Assembly (NCBI RefSeq): GCF_005576615.1
Contig: NZ_CP040330.1
Location: 2,418,001 to 2,482,000, forward strand
Reading direction: 5' to 3'
DNA from: Natrinema versiforme
GTDB taxonomy: Archaea > Halobacteriota > Halobacteria > Halobacteriales > Natrialbaceae
Length of the DNA: 64,000 nt
Shown one piece after another: positions 17,152-25,600 of this stretch. The translations under genes were made by a program, and so were the position numbers. Under the pieces are notes generated by a model. The model was not told where the DNA came from and made no database searches. It saw only the letters and a list, made by a program, of their open reading frames with translations. The stretch's first letter is position 1; each line of letters starts with the position of its first letter.

Positions 17152-17772
17152 CTATTCAGTTTCGGGTCCCCGCGCGATGCGGGCCTCGCTCGTGATCGCA
17201 TCGACGTGGACGTGGACCGGCCCCGCGTCGGTCTCGAGCGGGACGATCCACGAGGCGCTGGTTCGATGCGGGTCCTCGAGGACGGTCACCTCGTCGTACC
17301 CCTCCTGCTCGGCCGTTTTCCGGGCGATCCGCGCCGCCTCGTCGGCGTCCTCGATTCGGATCTCGTCGTTCAGGCGGACGGTCACGACCGGCACGTCGGC
17401 CATCCGGACGATCCGCTCGGTGACGCTGCCGACCAGCACTCGATCGAGTCCAGTCCGGCCCTGCGTCCCCATGACGATCATATCGATTCCGTGGTCGTCG
17501 GCATAGGCGAGGATCTCCTCGTGGGGAACGCCCCGTTCGACCGCCGTGACGGCGTCGACGCCCTCCCGGTCCGCTTCGGCCTCGACGCGCTCGACCGCCC
17601 GCTCGGCGGCCGGAATCGCTTCGTCGGTCTGAAGCGTCCCGAGCGGCCCCTCGGGAACGATCGATACCGCGTGGATCGTCGCGTCGAAGCGGTCCGCGAT
17701 CGTCAACCCGTGCGTGAGCGACTGACGGGTCCCGTCGCTCCCGTCCGTCGGGACGAGGATGTCCTGGTACAT
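17152..17772 (-). CDS. UspA-type universal stress protein
   Basis: This is a 206-aa protein. Residues 1-140 form one Usp domain: MYQDILVPTDGSDGTRQSL, the ATP-binding GTQGRTGLDRVLVGSVTERIVRMADVPVVTV and HGIDMIVMG. The last ~65 residues (RIEDADEAARIARKTAEQEG, PHRTSASWIVPLETDAGPV) are a haloarchaeal C-terminal extension of unknown role. The start MYQDIL is the conserved family N-terminus. It is divergent from the acyl-CoA ligase, sharing a 215-bp promoter region. Confidence 0.9.
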   Translation of the reverse strand: MYQDILVPTDGSDGTRQSLTHGLTIADRFDATIHAVSIVPEGPLGTLQTDEAIPAAERAVERVEAEADREGVDAVTAVERGVPHEEILAYADDHGIDMIVMGTQGRTGLDRVLVGSVTERIVRMADVPVVTVRLNDEIRIEDADEAARIARKTAEQEGYDEVTVLEDPHRTSASWIVPLETDAGPVHVHVDAITSEARIARGPETE

Positions 17773-17959
17773 GACACGCGTGATTGGAAGTGCGGCGGTA
17801 AATACCCTCGAGTCCTCGCCGGCGAGGACCGGCAAACGAGTCGGCAGTGTCGCGACCGCGAGTCCGATTCCGTGCCGTCCCAGCGGCGACTGACTGCCCC
17901 TCTCGTTATCGCTGGTAAGAAAAATCGCCGATCGGACCGAACGATGTAAATCTTTTTTA

Positions 17960-17979
17960 CGATACACGGAAACGTATCG
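17960..17979. promoter_or_regulatory. Inverted repeat between TATA and start of the acyl-CoA ligase operon
   Basis: CGATAC (17960-17965) and GTATCG (17974-17979) flank an 8-nt spacer, directly after a T-rich TATA-like stretch and 9 nt before the ATG at 17988. The placement is that of a repressor operator, for example for a TetR- or HTH-type fatty-acid regulator (inference). Confidence 0.4.
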
Positions 17980-17987
17980 CACGGAGT

Positions 17988-19658
17988 ATGACAAATCTTG
18001 TCACTAACGTCGCGGGTGCCGTCGAGGAACACGGCGACAACACCGCGATCGGTTTTCAGGGGTCCGAGACGAGCTACGAGGAGTTCTGGGGGCAGACGGG
18101 GGCGTTCGCGGCCGCGCTCGAGGAGCGAGGGGTCGGCGAGGACGACCGCGTCGCGCTCTATCTCCCGAACGTCCCGCCGTTTCTGATCGCCTTCCACGGG
18201 ACGCTTCGCGCCGGCGGGGTCGTCGTCCCGATGAATCCCCAGTACAAGGCCCGCGAAATCGGCCACCTGCTCGGCGACAGCGAGGCGAAGGTCGTCGTCG
18301 CGCTGGCGGACCTCGTCCCCTTCGTCAAAGAGGTCCAAGACGAGACCAGCGTCGAACACGTGGTCAGCATCGGCGGCGAGGCCGAGGGCGCGACCGAGTT
18401 CGAGGAATTCCTCGAGCGGGGAGTCCCCGACATTGCTGACCGGGCCGACGACGATGTCGCAGTCCAGCCGTACACGTCCGGGACGACCGGGCAGCCGAAG
18501 GGCGTCCAGCTCACCCACGAGAACCTGTCGTCGAACGCGAAGGCCGCGGCGAAGCTCATCCCCGACGGCATCCGGCCGGACGACAGATCGCTCGGCGTCC
18601 TCCCGCTGTTTCACATCTACGGGATGACGGTGACGATGAACGCGGCGCTGTTCAACGGCGGCGCGTACTATCCGATGGCCTCCTGGGACGCACAGGACGC
18701 CGTCTCGCTGATCGAGGACGAACAGCTGACGATCATGCACGGCGTGCCGGCGATGTACAACGACGTGATCAACCAGCCCAACGCCGAGGAGTTCGATATG
18801 TCCTCGCTGCGGCTCTGTGGCGTCGGCGGCTCCGGGATTCCGGTCGAGGTCCTGCGCCAGTTCGAAGAACGCTACGAGCCGAAGATCTACGAGGGATACG
18901 GCCTGACCGAGACCAGCCCGATCACCCACTTCAACAGCCCGATCGAGGGGCGGCGGGTCGGCAGCATCGGGAAGACGGTCCCCGGCGTCGACTCCAAAGT
19001 GGTCGATAGCGCGGAACGAAGTTCCGCTGACCGTTCGGGCGGCGACGAGCCGCCCGAAGACGACGACTTCGGCGAGGTCCCGCCGGTCGAGGAGGGCCCG
19101 ATCGACGAGGAGAGCGTCGCGGCGGAGACGCGACGAGGCGAAAGCGGCGAAGCCGCTGGAGCGGCCGACCTCCACGAGATTACCGGCGAGATCGTCGTCG
19201 CCGGGCCGAACGTCATGAAGGGCTACTACGGCCTGCCCGAAGCCAACGAGGAGGCCTTCACCGAGGAGGACGGCCGCCGCTGGTTCCACACGGGCGACAT
19301 CGGCTACCACGACGAGGACGGCTTCTTCTACGTCGTCGACCGCGAGAAACACATGATCGTCACCGGCGGCTACAACGTCTACCCGCGGGAAGTCGAGGAA
19401 CTCCTCTTCGAGCACCCCGATGTCGCCGACGCCGCCGTGGCCGGCATCCCCGACGAGCGCCGCGGCGAGACCGTCAAGGCCTTCGTCGTCCGCACGCCCG
19501 ACGGCGACGTAACCGAGGAGGAGATCAAAGAGTACTGTCTGACCAACCTCGCGGAGTACAAACACCCGCGTGAGGTCGAGTTCGTCGACGAACTCCCCCG
19601 AACGACCACCGGGAAGGTCCAGAAGTTCAAACTCCGCGAAGGGGAGGGTGACGACTGA
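17988..19658 (+). CDS. Long-chain acyl-CoA synthetase (AMP-forming)
   Basis: This 556-aa ligase activates a fatty or other carboxylic acid with ATP and CoA for beta-oxidation. The adenylation motif YTSGTTGQPKGVQLTHENL is at about 162-180, the A5 motif YEGYGLTETSP at about 303-313, the A7/A8 hinge WFHTGDIGYHDEDGFFYVVDREKHMIV follows, and the catalytic Lys is in TTTGKVQKFKL near the C-terminus. The unusual feature is an acidic 50-55-residue insertion (about 340-395) absent from normal ligases and built around three DNA palindromes. Its stop overlaps the ATG of the enoyl-CoA isomerase (TGATG), so they form one operon. Confidence 0.88.
   Translation: MTNLVTNVAGAVEEHGDNTAIGFQGSETSYEEFWGQTGAFAAALEERGVGEDDRVALYLPNVPPFLIAFHGTLRAGGVVVPMNPQYKAREIGHLLGDSEAKVVVALADLVPFVKEVQDETSVEHVVSIGGEAEGATEFEEFLERGVPDIADRADDDVAVQPYTSGTTGQPKGVQLTHENLSSNAKAAAKLIPDGIRPDDRSLGVLPLFHIYGMTVTMNAALFNGGAYYPMASWDAQDAVSLIEDEQLTIMHGVPAMYNDVINQPNAEEFDMSSLRLCGVGGSGIPVEVLRQFEERYEPKIYEGYGLTETSPITHFNSPIEGRRVGSIGKTVPGVDSKVVDSAERSSADRSGGDEPPEDDDFGEVPPVEEGPIDEESVAAETRRGESGEAAGAADLHEITGEIVVAGPNVMKGYYGLPEANEEAFTEEDGRRWFHTGDIGYHDEDGFFYVVDREKHMIVTGGYNVYPREVEELLFEHPDVADAAVAGIPDERRGETVKAFVVRTPDGDVTEEEIKEYCLTNLAEYKHPREVEFVDELPRTTTGKVQKFKLREGEGDD
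19011..19157. repeat. Three in-frame palindromes inside the acyl-CoA ligase gene
   Basis: Perfect short hairpins: GCGGAAC-gaa-GTTCCGC (19011-19027), TTCGGGCGGC-gacga-GCCGCCCGAA (19034-19058) and AGCGGC-gaa-GCCGCT (19143-19157). They coincide with the extra acidic insertion in the protein and keep the reading frame. Confidence 0.75.
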
Positions 19659-20458
19659 TGGCGCTCGGTGATGCGGTCCTCCTCGATCTCGAGGCGGACG
19701 GAGCCGCGACGATCACGCTCAACCAGCCCGACCGACGAAACGCGCTCTCCGAGGAGATCAGCACCGGGATCTCGGAGGCGCTCGACGAGATCGAGGGCAG
19801 CGACGCCCGCGTCGTCGTCCTGCAGGGCTCCGGCGGATCGTTCTCCGCCGGCGGCGACATCGAGCGGATGACCGAGGCCATCGAGGACGACGTCCCCGCC
19901 GACGATCGGGTACGACGGCTCGAGCGGTCGACGAACGAACTGATGACGCGGCTCATCGACTTCCCGATCCCGACGATCGCACTGGTCGACGGGGCCGCCG
20001 TCGGTGCCGGTGCGAACCTCGCGATCGCGTGTGACGTGCAACTGGCGAGTACCGACGCTGCCTTTGGCTTCGTCTTCCGGCAGGTCGGGTTGAGCGTCGA
20101 CGCCGGGACCTCCTACCTGCTGCCGCGGATCGTCGGCGAGAACGTCGCCAAGGAACTGGTCCTCACCGGCGACATCTTCGGCGCGGACCGCGCGAAAGAG
20201 CTCGGACTGGTCAATCACGTCTACGACGCCGACGAGTTCGACGAGCGAGCCGACGAGTTCGTCGAGAAGGTCGTCTCCGGGCCGCCGATCGCGCTCCGCC
20301 ACGCTAACCGACTCGTCGGCGAGGGCCTCGAGAAGTCCCTCGAGCAGGCCCTGACCGACGAGGCCGTCGCACAGGGGATCGTCTTCGAGACCGAAGATCA
20401 CGCCGAGGGCGTTTCCGCCTTCCTCGAGGACCGCGATCCCGAGTACGACGGCCGATAG
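19658..20458 (+). CDS. Enoyl-CoA hydratase/isomerase family protein (PaaG-like)
   Basis: This is a 266-aa crotonase-fold enzyme. The oxyanion-hole segments are SFSAGGDIERM and DGAAVGAGANLAIACDV. The two glutamates that make a classical hydratase are absent: the GGGCE-type position is Asn (GAGAN) and the FGQPE-type position is Phe (FGFVF). Instead VGLSVDAGTSYLLPRIVG carries the Asp-Ala-Gly arrangement of PaaG-like isomerases. It therefore probably isomerises or rearranges an acyl-CoA double bond rather than hydrating it (inference from residues). Translationally coupled to the acyl-CoA ligase. Confidence 0.85.
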   Translation: MALGDAVLLDLEADGAATITLNQPDRRNALSEEISTGISEALDEIEGSDARVVVLQGSGGSFSAGGDIERMTEAIEDDVPADDRVRRLERSTNELMTRLIDFPIPTIALVDGAAVGAGANLAIACDVQLASTDAAFGFVFRQVGLSVDAGTSYLLPRIVGENVAKELVLTGDIFGADRAKELGLVNHVYDADEFDERADEFVEKVVSGPPIALRHANRLVGEGLEKSLEQALTDEAVAQGIVFETEDHAEGVSAFLEDRDPEYDGR

Positions 20459-20507
20459 GCGCGCTCACAGTCGAGATTTCGCCTCGCCGTTCTGTTAGCG
20501 GTCCGAA

Positions 20508-20753
20508 ATGGTTTTCACAAAGATGTTGGAATACAGACTCATGTCGCCAGCCTCCCTCCGTGATCAGCTACGGTCCCCCGCTGCTGTTGTGATCGGACTC
20601 CTCTGGCTCGCGAGTTCGATATACGGAATCCTCAGCTCCGGGAGCATCCTCGTGTTTTCGATCCTCCCGATCGGCCTCATCGTGTCCGTGATCCTGCTTC
20701 AACTGTTCTATCGGCTGGTCGTGGCCGTCGAGCACCTCGCGTACGACTCGTAG
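20508..20753 (+). CDS. Small two-helix membrane protein
   Basis: An 81-codon frame with two hydrophobic helices, AAVVIGLLWLASSIYGIL and ILVFSILPIGLIVSVILLQLFYRLVVAV, followed by a short polar tail. In-frame Mets at 20508, 20523 and 20541 are all possible starts; the shortest (MSPASLRDQL) looks most like a normal cytoplasmic N-terminus. Conserved function unknown. It follows the isomerase by 50 nt on the same strand. Confidence 0.55.
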   Translation: MVFTKMLEYRLMSPASLRDQLRSPAAVVIGLLWLASSIYGILSSGSILVFSILPIGLIVSVILLQLFYRLVVAVEHLAYDS

Positions 20754-20823
20754 CCGTGCCCGCTCGAGCCGTTCCGGCGAGCTGGTAGCAAGCCAGCGGT
20801 GATCCGGCGATGGCCGGCAGTCG

Positions 20824-21270
20824 TTACTGCGCGTCTGCGCCGATCGGGACCAGCGTCGACACCCGCGCGTTCTCCTTGATCCGGAGGCCGCCGTCGGCCA
20901 CCGTCAGCGGGATCAGCGGCAGGTGGTCTCGCACTTGCATCGAGGGGTGGGACCCGCCGCGGGCCAGCAACTCGTTACGCGGCTGGAGCTGTGCCGCCCC
21001 CTCGAGGTCGGTGAGGAACTCGTTGTGCTGGATCACGTACTGGCCGCCCTCGAGGTGCCACCACCCGTACTCGTCGTGGGGGCTTTCGAGTTCCGTCGGG
21101 ACCGGCTCGAGGTCGGCGTCCGTGAGTTCGTCGCCGCCGAAGTCGAGTCGGCCGGGAGCGGCGACCTCGTAGACGGCGCTGACAGTCAGATCGATCCCGT
21201 GGTCGCGGACCTGTACCGGTTCGTACACCAGATTGTCGACGGCGTCGGCGAGTGGGTGTTCGGCGGGCAT
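20824..21270 (-). CDS. dUTPase/dCTP deaminase-like protein
   Basis: This 148-aa protein has the trimeric dUTPase-fold pattern: LVYEPVQVRDHGIDLTVSAVYEV, GWWHLEGGQYVIQHNEFL (the strand leading to the dCTP deaminase/dUTPase core), LQPRNELLARGGSHPSMQV and C-terminal GLRIKENARVSTLVPIG. It is probably involved in keeping dUTP low or in dCTP deamination. The exact activity cannot be settled from motifs, because the Gly-rich C-terminal loop of true dUTPases is not obvious. It diverges from the O-methyltransferase gene. Confidence 0.65.
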   Translation of the reverse strand: MPAEHPLADAVDNLVYEPVQVRDHGIDLTVSAVYEVAAPGRLDFGGDELTDADLEPVPTELESPHDEYGWWHLEGGQYVIQHNEFLTDLEGAAQLQPRNELLARGGSHPSMQVRDHLPLIPLTVADGGLRIKENARVSTLVPIGADAQ

Positions 21271-21367
21271 ATCGGTCGAAATGACGGTTGCGAGAACAAA
21301 AAGGATACCGTCGCTGGCGGGGTTCTGGCTCCCCGAAACCTATGGGCTGGCGGACGTATACGCGAGT

Positions 21368-22024
21368 ATGACCGACGAGATCGCTCGCTTCGTTCGCGCG
21401 GCCGGCCCGGACCCCGACGAGACGCTGATCGAGATGGACGAGTTCGCCGCCGCCGAGGGGTTCCCCCACGTCGGCCCCGAGGTCGGCGCGTTCCTGCGCT
21501 TCGTCGCCCGCCTGAACGGGGCCGAGCGCGTGTTCGAGTTCGGCTCGGGCTACGGCTACTCGGCCTACTGGTTCGCCGAGGCGCTCCCCGACGACGGCGA
21601 GATCGTCCTCACCGAGGTCGACGAGGACGAACTCGACCTCGCCCGCGAGTACATGGCCGCGGGCGGCTACGACGACGTCTCGCGATACGAACTCGGCGAC
21701 GCGATGGCGACGATCGACCGCTACGACGGGCCGTTCGACATCGTCCTGATCGACCACCAGAAGAAGCGCTACGCGGATGCCTTCGAAGCCGTTCGATCAA
21801 ACATTCCCGTCGGCGGCGTCGTCGTCGCCGACAACGCGATCACGGCGAGCGTCGTGGAGTTCGACGACCTGCTCGAGTGGGCCGAGGGAACCGCGCCGGC
21901 GGACGTCAACGAACACACGCAGGGCGTTATCGACTACCTCGAGACGGTCCGGGCCGATCCGGCCTTCGAGACGATCATGGTCCCGCTCGGCGAGGGAATC
22001 GCAGTGAGTTACCGGGTCGAGTGA
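21368..22024 (+). CDS. SAM-dependent O-methyltransferase (Methyltransf_3 type)
   Basis: This is a 218-aa methyltransferase. The SAM-binding Gly loop is ERVFEFGSGYGYSAYWFAEAL, motif II is GEIVLTEVDEDELDLAREY, the metal/acidic motif is FDIVLIDHQKKRYADAFEAV, and VGGVVVADNAI follows, matching the catechol-/caffeoyl-CoA-type O-methyltransferase family. The acceptor is unknown. The start MTDEIARF at 21368 was chosen over a longer frame whose extra N-terminus overlaps the divergent neighbour's promoter. Confidence 0.85.
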   Translation: MTDEIARFVRAAGPDPDETLIEMDEFAAAEGFPHVGPEVGAFLRFVARLNGAERVFEFGSGYGYSAYWFAEALPDDGEIVLTEVDEDELDLAREYMAAGGYDDVSRYELGDAMATIDRYDGPFDIVLIDHQKKRYADAFEAVRSNIPVGGVVVADNAITASVVEFDDLLEWAEGTAPADVNEHTQGVIDYLETVRADPAFETIMVPLGEGIAVSYRVE

Positions 22025-22114
22025 GTTCGGAGTCGCGACGAGAGCGGTCCCGAAGATGGCGGAGCAGTTTCGGCGGAGAATCAGCGAGGGTCGGTGAGAG
22101 AACAGCGATTCCGC

Positions 22115-22558
22115 CTAGAGCGAGTCGGAGGTTTCGCCGTCGAGCATCTGTTCGTCGGCCGGGGCCGGGGAGCCGTACTCCCGGAACCCGAGGAAGATCG
22201 TCGAGCCGGCGGCGGCGAGCAGCGTCGCCCACGTGACCGCGGTGAGCGCGACGACCGTCGCCCCCGCGGGACCCGGCGCGACGGAACCGATCGTCTCGAG
22301 GCCGACGGCGTGCCCGCCGGCGACGCCGAGGAACGCGAGCCAGAGCCCCAGCGCCGTCCGGGCGAGCGTTCGCCGGGTGATCGACTGGGCATAGCGAGCG
22401 ACACAGTAGACGCCCCCGATGGCGACCGCGGTCGCTCCGAGGGTTACTCCGGCCCCGTCGACGGTGACGTTCGCGACGCCGGCGACGGCGAAACAGGCGA
22501 GCGAGGCGGCGAGCAGGGATCGGTCCGAACCGCGTGTTGTCGGAATCACGTCGTGCAC
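22115..22558 (-). CDS. Four-helix membrane protein, paralogue of the gene on the other side of the kinase
   Basis: About 147 aa with four hydrophobic helices (SLLAASLACFAVAGVAN, GVTLGATAVAIGGVYCVAR, TALGLWLAFLGVAGGHAVG, ATVVALTAVTWATLLAAAGSTIF) and a short polar tail, FREYGSPAPADEQMLDGE. A GTG at 22558 is the best start; a minus-strand TATATA box near 22594-22588 sits about 33 nt upstream. Length, helix count and tail closely parallel the protein at 26302-26748, so the two bracket the large sensor kinase. Function unknown. Confidence 0.65.
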   Translation of the reverse strand: MHDVIPTTRGSDRSLLAASLACFAVAGVANVTVDGAGVTLGATAVAIGGVYCVARYAQSITRRTLARTALGLWLAFLGVAGGHAVGLETIGSVAPGPAGATVVALTAVTWATLLAAAGSTIFLGFREYGSPAPADEQMLDGETSDSL

Positions 22559-22625
22559 CGCTTTGCCGGGTTGAGTAGGTGGTCGGATATATAGCTGTTG
22601 GCTGACTGCAGCCGACTGAATTGAT

Positions 22626-25600
22626 CTATGCTGCCCCGTCGACGGCCGGCAGCGTAAACGAAAACGTCGCTCCCTCGCCGGGCTCCGAATCGACCCGGAT
22701 CTCGCCGCCGTGGCGCTCGACGATCCGGTGACAGAGCGCGAGGCCGATCCCGGTGCCGGCGTGTTCCTCGTGGCTGTGGAGCCGCTGGAACACCTGGAAG
22801 ATCCGCTCCTGATCGTCGGGATCGATGCCAATCCCCTCGTCGCTGACCGAGATCTCCCAGTTCCCGCCGTCGCGTTCTGCGGCGACGTGAATCCGCGGCG
22901 GCTCGTCGCCGCTGTACTCGATCGCGTTCGACAGCAGGTTCTGGAATACCTGCCGGAGCTGGCTCGCGTCGCCGTCGACGCGGGGAAGCGCGTCGGCCGT
23001 TATCTCGGCGTCTGCTTCCTCGATACTGAACTGCAGGTCCTCACAGACATCGTCGAGGATGCCGTCGAGATCGACCGGCTCGAGCGGGTCGCCCTGCGTT
23101 TCGACCCGGGAGTACTCGAGGAGGCCGTCGATCATCTCGCGCATGCGCTCGGCTCCGTCGACGGCGTAGTCGATGAACTCCCGGCCGTCGGCGTCGAGGT
23201 CGTCGGCGTAGCGGTTCTCGATCAACTGGAGGTAGCTCGTGACCATCCGCAGGGGCTCTTGGAGGTCGTGGGAGGCGGCGTAGGCGAACTGTTCCAAGCG
23301 CTCGTTCGACTCCTCGAGGCGGCGCTGGTACTTCGTGCGCTCGGTGATGTCTTGGACGACGAGCATGCCGGCAGCCACCTCGTCCCCGGTCCGGACCGGG
23401 AGGGTGTGGGCGCGGAGGTCCCGGCCGTGATACCCCATCTCGAAGGAGCGCTCGTCGCCCCCGAGGGCGGCCCGAAAGTGGGGCTCGATCTCGGCGGCCA
23501 CGTCGTCGGGGTACCGCTCGTGAATCGTCTGCCCGATCGCGGTCTCCTGTTCGATTCCGAGGTCGGCGAGGAGTTGCCCGCCCGCGGCCGTGTAGCGCAA
23601 CTGATCGTCGAACAGGGCGACGACCCCGTTCGGGAAGTTCTCGGCGAGCGTGCGGTAGCGCTGCTCGCTCGCCTCGAGTTTGCGCTGGCGCTCCCGCCGC
23701 TCGGTGATGTCCCGGACGACGCCGATCCGGCCGGTCCCGTTCTCGTCGGTCGTGATCGACGTGACCGTCGCTTCGACCGGCCGTTCCTCGCCGGCCTTCG
23801 TCTCGAGTGTCGTCTCGACCGTCGGCTCGTCGCTCTCGTCGGTCGCGATCCGCTGGGCGAGGTCCATCACGGGTTCGTCGACGACGAGCGACGCGTGGCT
23901 CCCGAGCAACTCGTCGCGATCGTAGCCGGTGAGTTCGACGTACGCGTCGTTGACCATCGTGAACCGGCCGTCCTCGTCGAGCGCGTAGATCCCGTCCTCG
24001 ATGGTTTCGATGATCCGTTCGTACTGCTCTAACTGTCGCTCCCGGCGCTTCCGGTCGGTGATGTCCCGGAAGTACACCGATAGCCCCGTCTCGGAGGGGT
24101 AGGCCTGGATCTCCATCCAGATGTCGAGCGAGTCGGAGTAGCGCTCCCACGACTGGGGCTGCTGGGTCTCCATCGCCCGCTCGTAGCGGTCGACGAGATC
24201 GGACCGCGTTCCGCTGGGGAACCGCTCCCAGATGTTCTCGCCGACGAGCTCCGCCTCCGAGTGCCCGAGGAGTTCCGTGGCGCGGTCGTTGACCAGCGTG
24301 AACCGCCACTCGTCGTCGAGGGCGTAGAACGCATCGGAGACGCGACCGAGGATCTCGCTCAGTTCGGTCTCGAGTTCCCGCTTGCGGTCCTCGAGGCGGC
24401 GCTCCTGTGCTTTGAGCGCCGTGATGTCCTCGCCGGCGGAGATGACCCGCTCGAGCGCGCCGTCGCGGTCGAAGACGGGGACGGCGGTGACGGAGTACCA
24501 CGTCCGTTCCCCCGTCTCGTCCTCGAAGACGAGTTCCTCGTCGGCGACCGGTTCGCCGGTTTCCCTGACCCGGGCCGAGGGACCGCGGTCGGGGTCGATA
24601 GGGTTCCCGTCGGCGTCGCGGACGTCCTGCCGCGCGAGCAGTTCGGTCTCGCCGAGCGGCTCGCGGTCGCCGAGGCCGAGCGTCGTCTGCACGTGGCGGT
24701 TCGCAAGCACCGTCTCCCCGTCGGCGTCCTCGACCGAAATCGCGACCGGCGCGGTCTTGAGGAGCGTTTCGGTCTGGGACCGCTCGCGCTCGAGGGTCCG
24801 CTCGTGGCTGATCCGGTCGAAGGTCACCTCCAGACTCGAGGCGACGATCTTCGCGAGCGAGCGGTCGCCGTCGTCGAACGCCGTCCCCTCTTCGGAGCCG
24901 ATGAGGACGATGCCGTGGTCGCCGATCGGCAGACAGATTTCGCTTCGGATGGGCGTATCGGGGTTGTAGACGTCCGAATCGGACGTTACGTCGTCGTAGA
25001 TAACCGGCTCGTTGGACTCGAAGACGCGCCACGCGATCCCCTCGCCCGCCCCGAACGTGGGGAGGTCGCCGAACAGGGCTGCGGCCGGCTCGGACCAGGC
25101 GACCGGCTCGAGGACCGCCCGCTCCGGATCGTGGAGGAAGACGCCGTTGATCTCGAGATCGAGGATATCGGAGAGGTGCCGAGAGGCCCGCTCGGCGGCC
25201 GCCTCGCGCGTGTCGGCACCGAGCCATTCACGGACGGCCTCGTTCAGCCGGCGGAGCTGGTAGGCGCGCCGGTGCTGTTCGGTGACGTCGTAGTAGAGTT
25301 CGACGCGGCCGCCCGCGTACGGGCCGGATTCGATCGGCTTGCTCCGGTGCTCGAGCCAGCGTTCCGCGCGGGTGTCGTCCGCGGTGACGCGGCACTCGAA
25401 GCGCTCGGCGTCGCTGTTCTCGTCGTAGGTCGCCCCGAGTATCTCGGCGAATCGCTCCGGGTCGGCGACCCGCTCGCTGATCGTCTCGTCGATCAGCCGG
25501 TCCTTGTTCCGGCCGATCACGGCCCTCGAGTCGAGCCCGAAGTACCGTTCGGCGGCGTCGTTGATCCACGCGACCTCGAACTCGTCGTCGAGGACGAAGA

